From positions 1 to 51,623 of the forward strand of contig NZ_CANLVZ010000021.1 in assembly GCF_947494755.1 (NCBI RefSeq): a DNA stretch of 51,623 bases. The letters are read 5' to 3'. Numbering within the stretch: the stretch's first letter is position 1; every line of letters starts with the position of its first letter. The notes beneath the pieces were generated by a model. The model did not search any database and was not told the DNA's origin. It saw nothing but the letters and a program-made list of their open reading frames with translations. The DNA comes from an uncultured Tateyamaria sp. (GTDB lineage Bacteria; Pseudomonadota; Alphaproteobacteria; Rhodobacterales; Rhodobacteraceae). A program made the translations under genes and the position numbers. This document shows positions 34,962 to 43,604 of the stretch, in pieces.

Positions 34962-37565
34962 ATGACGGATGCGGCAACCAACAAGGGCGACACCGCTCTG
35001 GACGATATCCTCGCGGATGCAGACACAGGCGGGCGCGCGCCCACAGGGGGCATCGATCGCGCCGCCCTTTGGTATCTGCCGCTGGTCTGGGCCATCTACC
35101 AACTCTGGATCGCTTCCCCCCTGCCCTTCATGCTGGGCATCGGCGTGTGGAACGACACCCAGACGCGTGCGATCCACCTCGGCTTTGCCGTATTGCTGGC
35201 CTTTCTCGCCTTTCCGGGGCTAAAATCCAGCCCGCGCACCTACATCCCCAAAATCACGTGGGTCGTTGCCATTATTGCGGCCATCGCCGCCTCCTACCTC
35301 TGGTGGGATTATCGCGGCGTCGCCCAACGCACCGGCAACCCCAGTACCACCGACATCGTGATCGCAGGCATCGGTATCGTGCTGTTGCTCGAAGCCGCGC
35401 GCCGCTCGCTCGGCTTCCCGCTCATGGGGGTGGCGCTGTTTTTCCTCGCCTATGTGTTCTTTGGATCATGGTCCGGCCTGCCCGAAGTGGTGCAGTGGAA
35501 AGGGGCCTCGTTCAACAAGGCGATGAGCCATATGTGGCTGACAACCGAAGGGGTGTTCGGCGTCGCCCTCGGGGTCTCGTCGGGGTTCGTGTTCCTGTTC
35601 GTGCTGTTCGGCTCCTTGCTCAATCAGGCAGGCGCGGGCAACTATTTCCTGAAACTCGCCTTCGCAGCCCTTGGCCATCTGCGCGGTGGACCGGCCAAGG
35701 CCGCCGTCATCGCGTCCGCCGCGACAGGCCTCATTTCCGGGTCGTCCATCGCCAATGTGGTAACCACCGGCACCTTCACCATCCCGCTGATGAAAAAGGT
35801 CGGTTTTCCGGCCACCAAGGCGGGCGCGGTCGAGGTGTCGTCATCGATCAACGGTGTTTTGACCCCACCTGTCATGGGGGCGGTTGCCTTCCTCATGACC
35901 GAATATGTCGGCATTTCCTATGTCGAAGTGGTCAAGACGGCCATCGTGCCAGCAGCAATTTCCTATGTCGCGCTGGTCTATATCGTACACCTCGAAGCGC
36001 TCAAGATGGGCATGACCGGCACCAGCCGCATGCACCCGGTCAAGTTCATGCTCGGTGCGATCTTCATCATCGCGATCTCGATCGTGATCGCAGGCGGCAC
36101 TCTGTTCGCTACGGGTCTGATCGTTGACATGCTTGGGTCGATCTTTGGGGCCGCTTCGCTCTATGTGATCCTCGCCATCATGCTGGTCGCCTACATTGCC
36201 GCCGTGCGCTTTGCAGCCCAAGGACCGGACCTCGACATGAGCCTTGAGTCAATGGAGAGCCTGCCGCCAACCAAGGAGATCTTCAAAACCGGCATCCACT
36301 ATCTGATGCCGATCCTGCTACTGATGTACCTGCTGATGATCGAACGCAAATCGCCAGGGCTGTCGGCCTTCTGGTCCACGATCTTCATGCTGTTCATCCT
36401 GCTGACGCAAAACCCGCTCAAGGCGTTTTTCCGCAATCAGGGCAACGTCATGGGGCAGGTCCGTGCGGGACTGTCCGACATCGCCGAAGGCATGATCGCA
36501 GGCGCGCGCAATATGATCGGGCTGGCCGCAGCCATGGGCGTGGCGGGCATCATCGTGGGCGCCGTGACGCTGACCGGGATCGGGCAGGTGATGGCCGAGT
36601 TCGTCGAATTCCTGTCGGGCGGCAACCTGCTGGCGATGCTGTTCTTTGTCGCCGTCATCTCGATCATCCTCGGCATGGGCCTGCCGACGACCGCCAACTA
36701 CATCGTCGTCTCGTCGCTGATGGCAGGGGTTGTCGTCGAATTGGGCGCCCAGAACGGCCTGATCGTGCCGCTGGTCGCGGTGCACATGTTCGTCTTCTAT
36801 TTCGGGATCATGGCGGATGTGACGCCACCCGTCGGGCTGGCCAGTTTCGCGGCGGCGGCGATTTCCAAGGGCGATCCGCTCAAGACCGGGTTTCAGGCGT
36901 TCTTCTACTCCATCCGCACGGCCCTTTTGCCCTTCCTGTTTATCTTCAACACTGACCTGTTGTTGATTGACGTCGGGCCGGTGCAGGCGGTGTTCGTCTT
37001 TGTCGTGGCGCTGATCGCCATGCTGCTCTTTGCGGCCGGCACCATGAACTACTTCATGGTCAAATCGCGAGTGTGGGAGAGTGCCGCACTTCTGCTCGCG
37101 GCCTTCATCCTGTTCCAGCCGGGCTATTTCCTGAACCAGTTGCAGGATGAGTTCGAAACCCGGCCCGGGTCCGATCTGTTCATCATGGCTGAAAACGCAG
37201 AGGCGGACGCCTCGCTGCGGGTGCGCCTGTCGGGCGAAAACCTGAACGGCGAGATGGTCGATGCACGTTACTTGCTGCCTGTGGGTACACCGGGGGCAGA
37301 TGGTCAAACCCGCCTGCTGGACGGGGCCGGCATCGAATTCCGGGATGAGGATGGGCGCATCTTTGTGGACAACCTGAACTTTGGCGGACCGGCAGAGCAA
37401 TTGGGCATCGACTTTGACTGGGAAGTGGTCGAGCTGGAGGTGGAGGCCGACCGCCCCCCCAAAGAGCTGTTCTATATCCCCGCACTGCTGATCTTGCTGG
37501 TCGTGTGGCTGCTGCAGATGCGCCGCAAACGGGTGCAGGACCGCACCGAAGAGGTGATGGCATGA
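34962..37565 (+). CDS. TAXI-type TRAP transporter fused permease (DctQM fusion)
   Basis: An 867-residue inner-membrane protein. The small 4-helix and large 12-helix TRAP subunits are fused in one chain, as is usual with TAXI receptors. Hallmarks include SATGLISGSSIANVVTTGTF in the first repeat and VISIILGMGLPTTANYIVVS in the second. The last 200 residues form a partly extracytoplasmic extension (DUF3394-like) with two helices and a soluble domain. The start at 34962 follows GGGGGAT; an in-frame upstream start at 34905 is less likely. It is driven by a sodium or proton gradient rather than ATP, as known for the family. Its stop overlaps the next gene's start. Confidence 0.94.
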   Translation: MTDAATNKGDTALDDILADADTGGRAPTGGIDRAALWYLPLVWAIYQLWIASPLPFMLGIGVWNDTQTRAIHLGFAVLLAFLAFPGLKSSPRTYIPKITWVVAIIAAIAASYLWWDYRGVAQRTGNPSTTDIVIAGIGIVLLLEAARRSLGFPLMGVALFFLAYVFFGSWSGLPEVVQWKGASFNKAMSHMWLTTEGVFGVALGVSSGFVFLFVLFGSLLNQAGAGNYFLKLAFAALGHLRGGPAKAAVIASAATGLISGSSIANVVTTGTFTIPLMKKVGFPATKAGAVEVSSSINGVLTPPVMGAVAFLMTEYVGISYVEVVKTAIVPAAISYVALVYIVHLEALKMGMTGTSRMHPVKFMLGAIFIIAISIVIAGGTLFATGLIVDMLGSIFGAASLYVILAIMLVAYIAAVRFAAQGPDLDMSLESMESLPPTKEIFKTGIHYLMPILLLMYLLMIERKSPGLSAFWSTIFMLFILLTQNPLKAFFRNQGNVMGQVRAGLSDIAEGMIAGARNMIGLAAAMGVAGIIVGAVTLTGIGQVMAEFVEFLSGGNLLAMLFFVAVISIILGMGLPTTANYIVVSSLMAGVVVELGAQNGLIVPLVAVHMFVFYFGIMADVTPPVGLASFAAAAISKGDPLKTGFQAFFYSIRTALLPFLFIFNTDLLLIDVGPVQAVFVFVVALIAMLLFAAGTMNYFMVKSRVWESAALLLAAFILFQPGYFLNQLQDEFETRPGSDLFIMAENAEADASLRVRLSGENLNGEMVDARYLLPVGTPGADGQTRLLDGAGIEFRDEDGRIFVDNLNFGGPAEQLGIDFDWEVVELEVEADRPPKELFYIPALLILLVVWLLQMRRKRVQDRTEEVMA

Positions 37566-37990
37566 CCGATCATATCCTCTGCTCCGTCGATCTGACCCAT
37601 ATGGACAATGCCCGCCACCTGCTGGTCGAGGCGGACAAGCTGGCCACGTTCTACGAGGCGACGCTGAGTGTCGTGACCGTCCTGCCAGATTACAACTCGT
37701 CCTGGGTCGGCAGCTTTTTCAAGGACGGCACGTTGAAAGAGGCCGCCGCCGCTGCGGACAAAGCGTTGCATGCCTTGGTGCGGGAGACACTGCCCGAACG
37801 CCCGAAGGTGCAGCACATCGTCAGGATCGGCGTGGTCTATGAACAGGTACTCGAGGCGATAAGCGACAGTGAGGCTGATCTCGTGATCGTTGGCGCACAC
37901 AAGCCCGATATGGTTGACAAGGTGCTGGGACCGAACGCGGCGCGGATTGCCCGGCTTGCCCCGATCTCGACGCTTGTGATGCGGCTGTAG
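37562..37990 (+). CDS. Universal stress protein (UspA family) coupled to the TRAP permease
   Basis: A 142-residue cytoplasmic UspA-fold protein: HILCSVDLTHMDNARHLL at the N-terminus and LVIVGAHKPDMVDKVLGPNA near the C-terminus, the latter resembling the ATP-binding G-x2-G-x9-G region in part. The ATG overlaps the permease stop as ATGA, so the two are translationally coupled. UspA proteins encoded with TRAP transporters are known to bind ATP and tune transport (the TeaD precedent). That regulatory role is inferred here. It ends 4 bases before the convergent cupin gene. Confidence 0.9.
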   Translation: MTDHILCSVDLTHMDNARHLLVEADKLATFYEATLSVVTVLPDYNSSWVGSFFKDGTLKEAAAAADKALHALVRETLPERPKVQHIVRIGVVYEQVLEAISDSEADLVIVGAHKPDMVDKVLGPNAARIARLAPISTLVMRL

Positions 37991-37994
37991 AGAC

Positions 37995-38306
37995 CTAAAG
38001 GAAATCGTCCCGGCGCGGGGTAAAGCAATCGACCAGCGTGCCCGGCGCGAGGCAGACGCAGCCATGGGTTATCTCGGACGGAACAACGAAACTGTCCCCC
38101 GGCCCCACCTCCAGTTCCCGATCCCCAAGCGTGAAACGGAAGCGCCCGCTTTCGACATAGGTGGATTGCACGTGGGGGTGGTTGTGCAACGCACCCTCCG
38201 CCCCCTCTTTGGCAAAGCGAAAGGCGACGACCATCAGATCGGGGTGGTCAGATAGCACCTGACGGGAAACGTTCTCGCCCGTGGGAACGACGGGAAAATC
38301 GGTCAT
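37995..38306 (-). CDS. Small single-domain cupin protein
   Basis: A 103-residue cupin barrel. Motif 1 is ALHNHPHVQSTYVESGRFRF, with His, His and Glu metal ligands, and motif 2 is VGPGDSFVVPSEITHGC, with the fourth His. Such proteins bind a divalent metal and act as small isomerases or dioxygenases, or as sensors. The sequence alone does not tell which. The start is ATG behind AAAGGG. It follows the SDR gene by 21 bases on the same strand, so both are likely transcribed from the promoter next to the GntR operators and act on the same substrate. Confidence 0.85.
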   Translation of the reverse strand: MTDFPVVPTGENVSRQVLSDHPDLMVVAFRFAKEGAEGALHNHPHVQSTYVESGRFRFTLGDRELEVGPGDSFVVPSEITHGCVCLAPGTLVDCFTPRRDDFL

Positions 38307-38327
38307 AAAGAGGCCCTTTCAGAGCGG

Positions 38328-39071
38328 TCAGGAAAACAGCGTGCCGCCATTGATGTCGATATTGGCACCCGTCACAAAGGCAGAATCGGCGCACGCCAGA
38401 AACAGAATCAGGTTCGCGGTATCCTCGGTTGTGCCCTGACGTTTCAGCGGTGCTGCCGCCTCGTATCCGCGCCGACCCGCATCGGGCGTGTGAATGTTGT
38501 GGAAATCGGTGTCAATCATGCCCGGACACAGCGCGTTGACGCGGATCTTTGGCCCCACCTCCTTGGCAAGCGCGCGGGTCATGGTCATCACGGCCCCTTT
38601 CGAGGTGGCATATGCCACCGCACCCGGCCCTCCGCCGTCCCGCGCCGCCTGACTGGCCAGATTGACGATGGCCCCGTCGTCCATGTGGGCAAGGCAGGCC
38701 TTGGTCATCAGAAACAGGCTGGTGAGGTTCAGATCCATTACCGTGGTCCAGTGCGACAACGGCATCTCGGCAATGGTTTTGCGCGCGACAAGGCCACCTG
38801 CATTGTTGATCAGTACGTTGATTCCGCCAAACTCGGCCACGGTTTTGGCAACCAGCGCGTCGACATCCGCGGGCTTGGTCAGGTCACCCTTGAGGGCGAA
38901 GGCGCGGCCACCGGCCTTGGTGATATCGGCCACCGCAGCGTCAGCACCCGCGCTGCTGGAAAAGTAGTTGATCGCCACATTGGCCCCTTCACCGGCCAGC
39001 TTCAAAGCCGCCGCAAGGCCGATATCGCGTCCTCCGCCTGTGACAATCGCGGTTTGACCTGCAAGTTTCAT
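38328..39071 (-). CDS. Short-chain dehydrogenase/reductase (SDR, FabG-like)
   Basis: A 247-residue classical SDR. The cofactor motif is TGGGRDIG at residues 11-18, NNAG lies at 89-92, and the catalytic triad is Ser140, Tyr154 and Lys158 in YATSK. The Tyr/Lys spacing and length are canonical. It catalyses NAD(P)-dependent oxidation or reduction of a hydroxyl/keto group; the substrate is unknown. It is transcribed divergently from the gntR gene, with two palindromic operators in between, and followed by the cupin gene. The context suggests a step in the same pathway as the TRAP-imported compound. Confidence 0.92.
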   Translation of the reverse strand: MKLAGQTAIVTGGGRDIGLAAALKLAGEGANVAINYFSSSAGADAAVADITKAGGRAFALKGDLTKPADVDALVAKTVAEFGGINVLINNAGGLVARKTIAEMPLSHWTTVMDLNLTSLFLMTKACLAHMDDGAIVNLASQAARDGGGPGAVAYATSKGAVMTMTRALAKEVGPKIRVNALCPGMIDTDFHNIHTPDAGRRGYEAAAPLKRQGTTEDTANLILFLACADSAFVTGANIDINGGTLFS

Positions 39072-39097
39072 GTGGCACCCGTTTCTGCTGAACCTCT

Positions 39098-39111
39098 ACT
39101 GGTATACTAGT
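39098..39111. promoter_or_regulatory. Candidate GntR operator 1
   Basis: ACTGGTATACTAGT is a palindrome with one mismatched pair. It lies 26 bases upstream of the SDR start and 109 bases upstream of gntR. Its core is repeated exactly in front of the TRAP operon (40501-40514), and a variant lies 20 bases to its right. Size and symmetry fit a dimeric GntR/FCD regulator. Confidence 0.75.
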
Positions 39112-39117
39112 CTTTTA

Positions 39118-39131
39118 ACTGGTAGACCAGT
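39118..39131. promoter_or_regulatory. Candidate GntR operator 2
   Basis: ACTGGTAGACCAGT has perfect 6-bp arms (ACTGGT/ACCAGT). Its centre is exactly 20 bases from operator 1, two helical turns, so two dimers could bind on the same DNA face and control the SDR-cupin and gntR promoters together. Confidence 0.75.
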
Positions 39132-39219
39132 CCCATCCGTTACCGAAGACAGACTGGTTTTGTTCCGACCGGAGTTTCGATAGGACGGTGCCGATCAAGC
39201 GCACGATGGAGACGACACA

Positions 39220-39924
39220 ATGGGGCATGCAACACAACTTGGCGAGCGGCGCACGAGTGTCGATGATATCTTTGACCATCTGCATCAAGAGATCCTGAGC
39301 CTGCGGTTGCGTCCCGGCGACAAGATTTCAGAGGCGGACATTGCCGCGCAGTTCGGAGTGTCACGCCAGCCGGTGCGCGACGCCTTCAGCCGGTTGGTGA
39401 CCCTTGATCTACTATTGATCCGCCCGCAGCGCGCCACCGAAGTGAAACGGTTTTCATCGCGCGAAATCGCCAAATCCCGTTTTGTGCGAGCCGCCATCGA
39501 ACGCGACGTGCTGCGCCGCGCCGCCGCGGAATGCGACGCCGTGGGGGCCGCCGAACTTGATGCCGAACTTGCCGCGCAGGACCGCGCCATTCGCGGCAGT
39601 GACGTGGATACGTTCGGTGCGCTCGACTACGCCTTTCACAAGACGCTGTGCAAAATCGCCAAGGTCGATTTCGCCTTTGACGTGATCATGGTCGAAAAAT
39701 CGAAGGTGGATCGGTTGTGCATCCTGAGCCTGTCGAAAGGGGATCGGATGCCCGAGCTTGTGGCCGATCATCGTGAGATAGCGGAGGCCGTCAAGAACCA
39801 TGACGCCGAGCGCGCCATTGCCTGCGGCATGCGCCACCTGTCCCGGCTGGACGATACGATCAAACAAATCTCGATCACCAACGCCAACTATTTTGAAACC
39901 GAAACAGCGCCCATCCGCTCGTGA
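39220..39924 (+). CDS. GntR-family transcriptional regulator (FCD subfamily)
   Basis: A 234-residue DNA-binding regulator. The winged helix-turn-helix lies at about residues 15-78 (DKISEADIAAQFGVSRQPVR), with recognition helix around VSRQPVRDAFSRL. The all-helical C-terminal FCD effector domain follows, with its typical metal or ligand histidines (FHKTLCKIA, DHREIAEAV, MRHLSRL). FCD regulators generally repress until they bind a carboxylate substrate. Two palindromes sit in its own upstream region and a third before the TRAP operon, which marks it as the local regulator. The ATG follows GGAGACGACACA. It resembles in context the MatR regulator of malonate genes, given the matB gene downstream. 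Confidence 0.93.
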   Translation: MGHATQLGERRTSVDDIFDHLHQEILSLRLRPGDKISEADIAAQFGVSRQPVRDAFSRLVTLDLLLIRPQRATEVKRFSSREIAKSRFVRAAIERDVLRRAAAECDAVGAAELDAELAAQDRAIRGSDVDTFGALDYAFHKTLCKIAKVDFAFDVIMVEKSKVDRLCILSLSKGDRMPELVADHREIAEAVKNHDAERAIACGMRHLSRLDDTIKQISITNANYFETETAPIRS

Positions 39925-39951
39925 TGCCATCGCCACCCGAAAGGACCGCAA

Positions 39952-40467
39952 ATGACCCATCCCAGACCAAATGTCGGCGGCCCTATCGGCGAGATGCAAT
40001 TCAGCGACACAAACGGCGCGACCGTCATGGTCGGGCGGCCCAAAGACCGCTGGACCATGCTGTTTGTCTATCGTGGGCGGCATTGCCCCCGTTGCAAACG
40101 GTTCCTCAGCAAGCTGAACGATGCGTTGCCCGCCTGGACGGCCAAGATGGACGTCGTTGTCGTCTCCGCCGATACGATGGAAAAGGCCCGGGCCGACAAG
40201 GTCGAGTTTGGCTGGGATTTCGATCTGTGCTGGGGATTGAGCGAGACGCAGATGCGCGCGCTCGGTCTTTATGTCTCGGACCCGCTGTCAGAGGCAGAGA
40301 CCGATGCGCGCTTTGCTGAGCCGGGGGCCTTCGGGATCACACCCGAGGGCATATTGATGCTCGTCGACCTCTCCAACGGCCCTGCCGCGCGCCCCGATTT
40401 GCCGGAGCTGCTGGACGGCATGACCTTCAACATCGACAACAACCGCCCCGTCCGTGGCACCGCCTAG
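39952..40467 (+). CDS. Peroxiredoxin-like thioredoxin-fold protein
   Basis: A 171-residue cytoplasmic protein. The AhpC/TSA-type thioredoxin fold shows WTMLFVYRGRHCPRCKRFL with a CxxC pair at Cys45 and Cys48, then VVVVSADTMEKARADK. Family members reduce peroxides or act as disulfide oxidoreductases. The CPRC pair resembles the AhpC/TSA-like 'peroxiredoxin-like' group more than typical 2-Cys enzymes. The start is ATG with AAAGGA 6 bases upstream. It lies 27 bases behind gntR and is probably cotranscribed. Why a redox protein belongs to this regulon is not clear. Confidence 0.8.
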   Translation: MTHPRPNVGGPIGEMQFSDTNGATVMVGRPKDRWTMLFVYRGRHCPRCKRFLSKLNDALPAWTAKMDVVVVSADTMEKARADKVEFGWDFDLCWGLSETQMRALGLYVSDPLSEAETDARFAEPGAFGITPEGILMLVDLSNGPAARPDLPELLDGMTFNIDNNRPVRGTA

Positions 40468-40500
40468 GTCGGGGGCCTTTGCGCATTCACAGTTGACAAA

Positions 40501-40514
40501 TCTGGTATACTAGT
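40501..40514. promoter_or_regulatory. Candidate GntR operator 3, before the DctPQM TRAP operon
   Basis: TCTGGTATACTAGT shares 13 of 14 bases with operator 1. It directly follows TTGACA (40493-40498), a perfect -35 hexamer, so a bound regulator would block RNA polymerase. No convincing -10 box was found at standard spacing. The rest of 40515-40634 is leader, ending in the ribosome-binding site AGGGAGGA before the binding-protein gene. Confidence 0.75.
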
Positions 40515-40634
40515 CTTCCTTGAATTTGAATAAATGGGACACCCTCTGCGAGGGACGCGTGCCAAAGACACCCAGAACAGGGTGCGGCGCAGTCCGGTGG
40601 GGTCGCCAGCGTTCAAAACAATAGGGAGGACACC

Positions 40635-41615
40635 ATGTTCAACAAAATCACCAAATCACTGGTCGGGGCCGTCGCGCTGACCGTCATCAGCGGCGTCGCA
40701 AGTGCCGACAACTGGCGCGGCTGGAACATTCACGTCGAAGGCTATCCCAACACCATTGCAATGGATCGCTTTGCCGAATTGCTGTCCGAAAAGACCGACG
40801 GCGAAATCACCTTGCAGATGTTCCACGGCGGCACGCTTGGCAGTCAGCCTGATGCGGTCGAACAGGTTCGCCTCGGTGGGCTTGAGGTCGGCAACTTCAA
40901 TCTTGGCCCGATTGGCCCTATCGCGGCATCGGCCAACGTGGTCTCGCTGCCCTTCGTATTTAAGGACGTGCCGCACATGTTCCGCGTGCTCGACAGCGAA
41001 GGCGGACAGGCCATCGCCGAAGGCATGGCCGAAAAGGGGCTGCTGCCGCTGGCCTGGTACGACGCGGGCGCGCGGTCATTCTACAACGGGGGAAAGCCGA
41101 TCAATACGCCCGCAGACGTGGTGGGCATGAAGGTGCGCGTGATGAACAATGACCTGTTCACCGGCATGATCGCGGAACTGGGCGGCAACCCGTCGCCCAT
41201 GGCCTTTGCCGAGGTCTATCAGGCCCTCAAGACAGGCGTCGTGGACGGGGCTGAAAACAACTGGCCGTCCTACGAATCCACCGGCCACTACGAGGTTGCG
41301 GGATACTATTCCCTGTCTCAACACCTGATCATCCCCGAGTGCATCTGCATCAACACCGACGTCTACAACGCGCTCTCGCCCGAGATGCAGGCCGCCGTGA
41401 CCGAGGCAGCAAAGGAATCCGCGCTCATGCAGCGCGACTTGTGGGCAGAACGTGAGGCTGTCAGCCGCACAGCGGTCGAAGATGCAGGCGTTGTCGTGAA
41501 CGAAATCGCAGACAAGGCCCCGTTTCAGGAGGCGATGGCCCCCGTCTATGAGGCGTATTTCGAAACCAACCCCGATCTGCGTCCGCTGGTCGAGTTGATC
41601 CAAGCCACCGAATAA
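40635..41615 (+). CDS. DctP-family TRAP solute-binding protein
   Basis: A 326-residue periplasmic receptor. It has a signal peptide (MFNKITKSLVGAVALTVISG, cut near ASA-D). The DctP fold shows LGSQPDAVEQVRLGGLEVGN, the ligand-gripping stretch VVGMKVRVMNNDLFTGMIAELGG, with an Arg that normally pairs with the substrate carboxylate, and VYQALKTGVVDGAENNW. A strong AGGGAGGA site precedes the ATG. It is the first gene of a binding-protein, small-permease, large-permease and matB series, so the ligand is likely malonate or a similar dicarboxylate, by analogy with the MatPQM system of Sinorhizobium. Confidence 0.94.
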   Translation: MFNKITKSLVGAVALTVISGVASADNWRGWNIHVEGYPNTIAMDRFAELLSEKTDGEITLQMFHGGTLGSQPDAVEQVRLGGLEVGNFNLGPIGPIAASANVVSLPFVFKDVPHMFRVLDSEGGQAIAEGMAEKGLLPLAWYDAGARSFYNGGKPINTPADVVGMKVRVMNNDLFTGMIAELGGNPSPMAFAEVYQALKTGVVDGAENNWPSYESTGHYEVAGYYSLSQHLIIPECICINTDVYNALSPEMQAAVTEAAKESALMQRDLWAEREAVSRTAVEDAGVVVNEIADKAPFQEAMAPVYEAYFETNPDLRPLVELIQATE

Positions 41616-41692
41616 GGCGATCTGCCCTAAACCAAAGGCGCCCGGGTTCCGCACATCAGGATCCGGGCACTTTGTGTGCCGGAAAGCGAGCT

Positions 41693-42220
41693 ATGACTAA
41701 CAGCCCCGATATTCCCCCCGCACTGCGCCGCATGGACGCGACCCTTGATGGGATTGCGCTGCTGTGCCGTGTGCTCACGGGGATCGCGCTGGTCGTTTTG
41801 ACGGTTATTTTCGGCTGGCTCGTCTTTGGGCGCTACGTGCTCAATGCGACGCCCACATGGGTCGAACAAGTGGCCTTGCTGCTGGTGATGCTGATCGCCT
41901 TTCTGGGGGCAGCGGTGGGCGTGCACGAGAATACACATCTCTCTGTCTCAGTGCTCCGCACGGCGGTGCCTGCACGGGTGCGCACCGTATTACTGGTGAT
42001 CAGCGACCTGCTCATGGCAGGCTTTGGCGCGCTGATGCTGTGGTTCGGCGCACAACTGACCGTATTCAAATGGGGCTCTCTGATCCCGCTGATCCAATGG
42101 CCCGAGGGGCTGCGTTCGCTGCCTTTGACCATCGGCGGCGGGCTGATCCTTTTATTTTCCGCCGGCCATCTCATCCGCCTTTATCTCTGCGTAGATGAAC
42201 GCCGCGACAGTATAGAATAG
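41693..42220 (+). CDS. TRAP transporter small permease subunit (DctQ family)
   Basis: A 175-residue four-helix inner-membrane protein: ILTV-type helices around LTGIALVVLTVIFGWLVFGR, WVEQVALLLVMLIAFLGAAV, VISDLLMAGFGALMLWFGAQ and LPLTIGGGLILLFSAGHLIR. The E-Q of WVEQ and the later VHENTHLSV are family landmarks. The start taken is the ATG behind GGAAAGCGAG; a GTG at 41672 is less likely. It pairs with the large permease 9 bases downstream. Confidence 0.92.
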   Translation: MTNSPDIPPALRRMDATLDGIALLCRVLTGIALVVLTVIFGWLVFGRYVLNATPTWVEQVALLLVMLIAFLGAAVGVHENTHLSVSVLRTAVPARVRTVLLVISDLLMAGFGALMLWFGAQLTVFKWGSLIPLIQWPEGLRSLPLTIGGGLILLFSAGHLIRLYLCVDERRDSIE

Positions 42221-42229
42221 GCGCGCTGT

Positions 42230-43513
42230 ATGGGGATCATGGTTCTGTTGGGCGCGTTCGCCTTTTGCGTGGTGATCGGCACGCCCGTCGCTTTCGCGCT
42301 TGGAATTTCGGCCATCGCCGCCTTCTGGTACGAAGGGCTACCCCTGATGATCGGCTTTCAGCGGATCGTGAGCGGGATCAACGTCTTTGCGCTCATGGCG
42401 ATCCCGTTCTTTATCTTTGCGGGCGAGTTGATGTTTCACGGCGGCATCGCGATGCGGCTGGTCCGGTTCGCCTCGGCTGCGGTGGGGGCTGTGCGCGGGG
42501 GCCTCGGCATCGTGAACGTGTTTTCGTCCATGCTGTTCGGGGGCATCTCGGGCTCGGCGATCGCGGACATCTCTGCGCTCGGGTCGATCCTTGTGCCGGT
42601 GATGAAGGAAAAAGGGTACGACGCGGACTACGCGGTGAACGTGACCGTTACGTCCTCGATTGCGGGGATCATCATCCCGCCCAGCCACAACATGATTATC
42701 TTCGCCATCGCCGCAGGGGGCGGCATCTCGATCTCCAAACTGTTCTTGGCAGGCGTCGTGCCGGGTATACTCATGTGCCTGTGCCTTGCGCTGGCGGCCT
42801 ATCTGGTTGCGGTGAAACGCGGCTATCAGGCAGAGCCTTTCCCGGGGTGGACCGCCCTGCTGCTGGCATTCTTTGGCGCGATCCCGGGGCTGCTGACGGC
42901 GGTGATCATCGTGGGCGGCGTGCTGTCGGGCGTGTTCACCGTCACGGAGTCCGGTGCCTTCGGGGCGATCTATGCCTTTGTCGTGACGCTGGTGGTCTAC
43001 CGCTCGATCACCATCGCCAAGTTCCGTCTTGCCGTGACCCAGGCGGTGAAAACCACAGCGATGGTGATGATCCTGATCGCCTGTGCGGGCGCGTTCGCCT
43101 ACATGCTCACCTTCTATCGGGTACCCGCCAGAACAGTCGATCTGCTGACCGGGCTGACGGACAATCCAATCCTGGTCCTGTTGCTGATCAATCTGGTGCT
43201 GCTGATCCTCGGCATGATCATGGATATGGCGGCGCTGATCCTGATCTGCACACCGATCTTTCTGCCGGTCGCCCACAGTCTCGGCATCGATCCCCTGCAA
43301 TTCGGGATGATCCTGCTGGTCAATCTCGGTCTTGGGCTGTGCACGCCCCCTGTCGGGTCGTGCCTGTTTGTCGGCTGCGCGGTGGGCAAGCTGCCGATGG
43401 AAAAGGCGGTGCGCACAATCTGGCCGTTCTACATCGCGATCCTGATCGCGCTGATGCTGATTACATTCGTGCCTGCGATTTCCCTGACGCTGCCGCGCCT
43501 CGTTGGGGGCTAA
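42230..43513 (+). CDS. TRAP transporter large permease subunit (DctM family)
   Basis: A 427-residue protein of about 12 membrane helices that forms the ion-coupled translocation path. Landmarks are FGGISGSAIADISALGSIL, SSIAGIIIPPSHNMIIFA and, in the second repeat, GMIMDMAALILICTPIFLP and LGLCTPPVGSCLFVGCAVG. The length is typical. It starts 9 bases after the small permease and is followed at 91 bases by matB, so transport and activation are encoded together. Confidence 0.95.
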   Translation: MGIMVLLGAFAFCVVIGTPVAFALGISAIAAFWYEGLPLMIGFQRIVSGINVFALMAIPFFIFAGELMFHGGIAMRLVRFASAAVGAVRGGLGIVNVFSSMLFGGISGSAIADISALGSILVPVMKEKGYDADYAVNVTVTSSIAGIIIPPSHNMIIFAIAAGGGISISKLFLAGVVPGILMCLCLALAAYLVAVKRGYQAEPFPGWTALLLAFFGAIPGLLTAVIIVGGVLSGVFTVTESGAFGAIYAFVVTLVVYRSITIAKFRLAVTQAVKTTAMVMILIACAGAFAYMLTFYRVPARTVDLLTGLTDNPILVLLLINLVLLILGMIMDMAALILICTPIFLPVAHSLGIDPLQFGMILLVNLGLGLCTPPVGSCLFVGCAVGKLPMEKAVRTIWPFYIAILIALMLITFVPAISLTLPRLVGG

Positions 43514-43604
43514 CCCGCGCTTGAGGCGTCAACCGGGTGGCACGGCGGTCAACTATGTCTATGATCGAACGCAACTCGCACGCCCAGCCCAAGGAAGTCA
43601 CCTT

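Noticed and set aside
37990-38000. Terminator between the convergent uspA-like and cupin genes
   Set aside because: Only 4 bases separate the stop codons and no hairpin with a T-run is visible.
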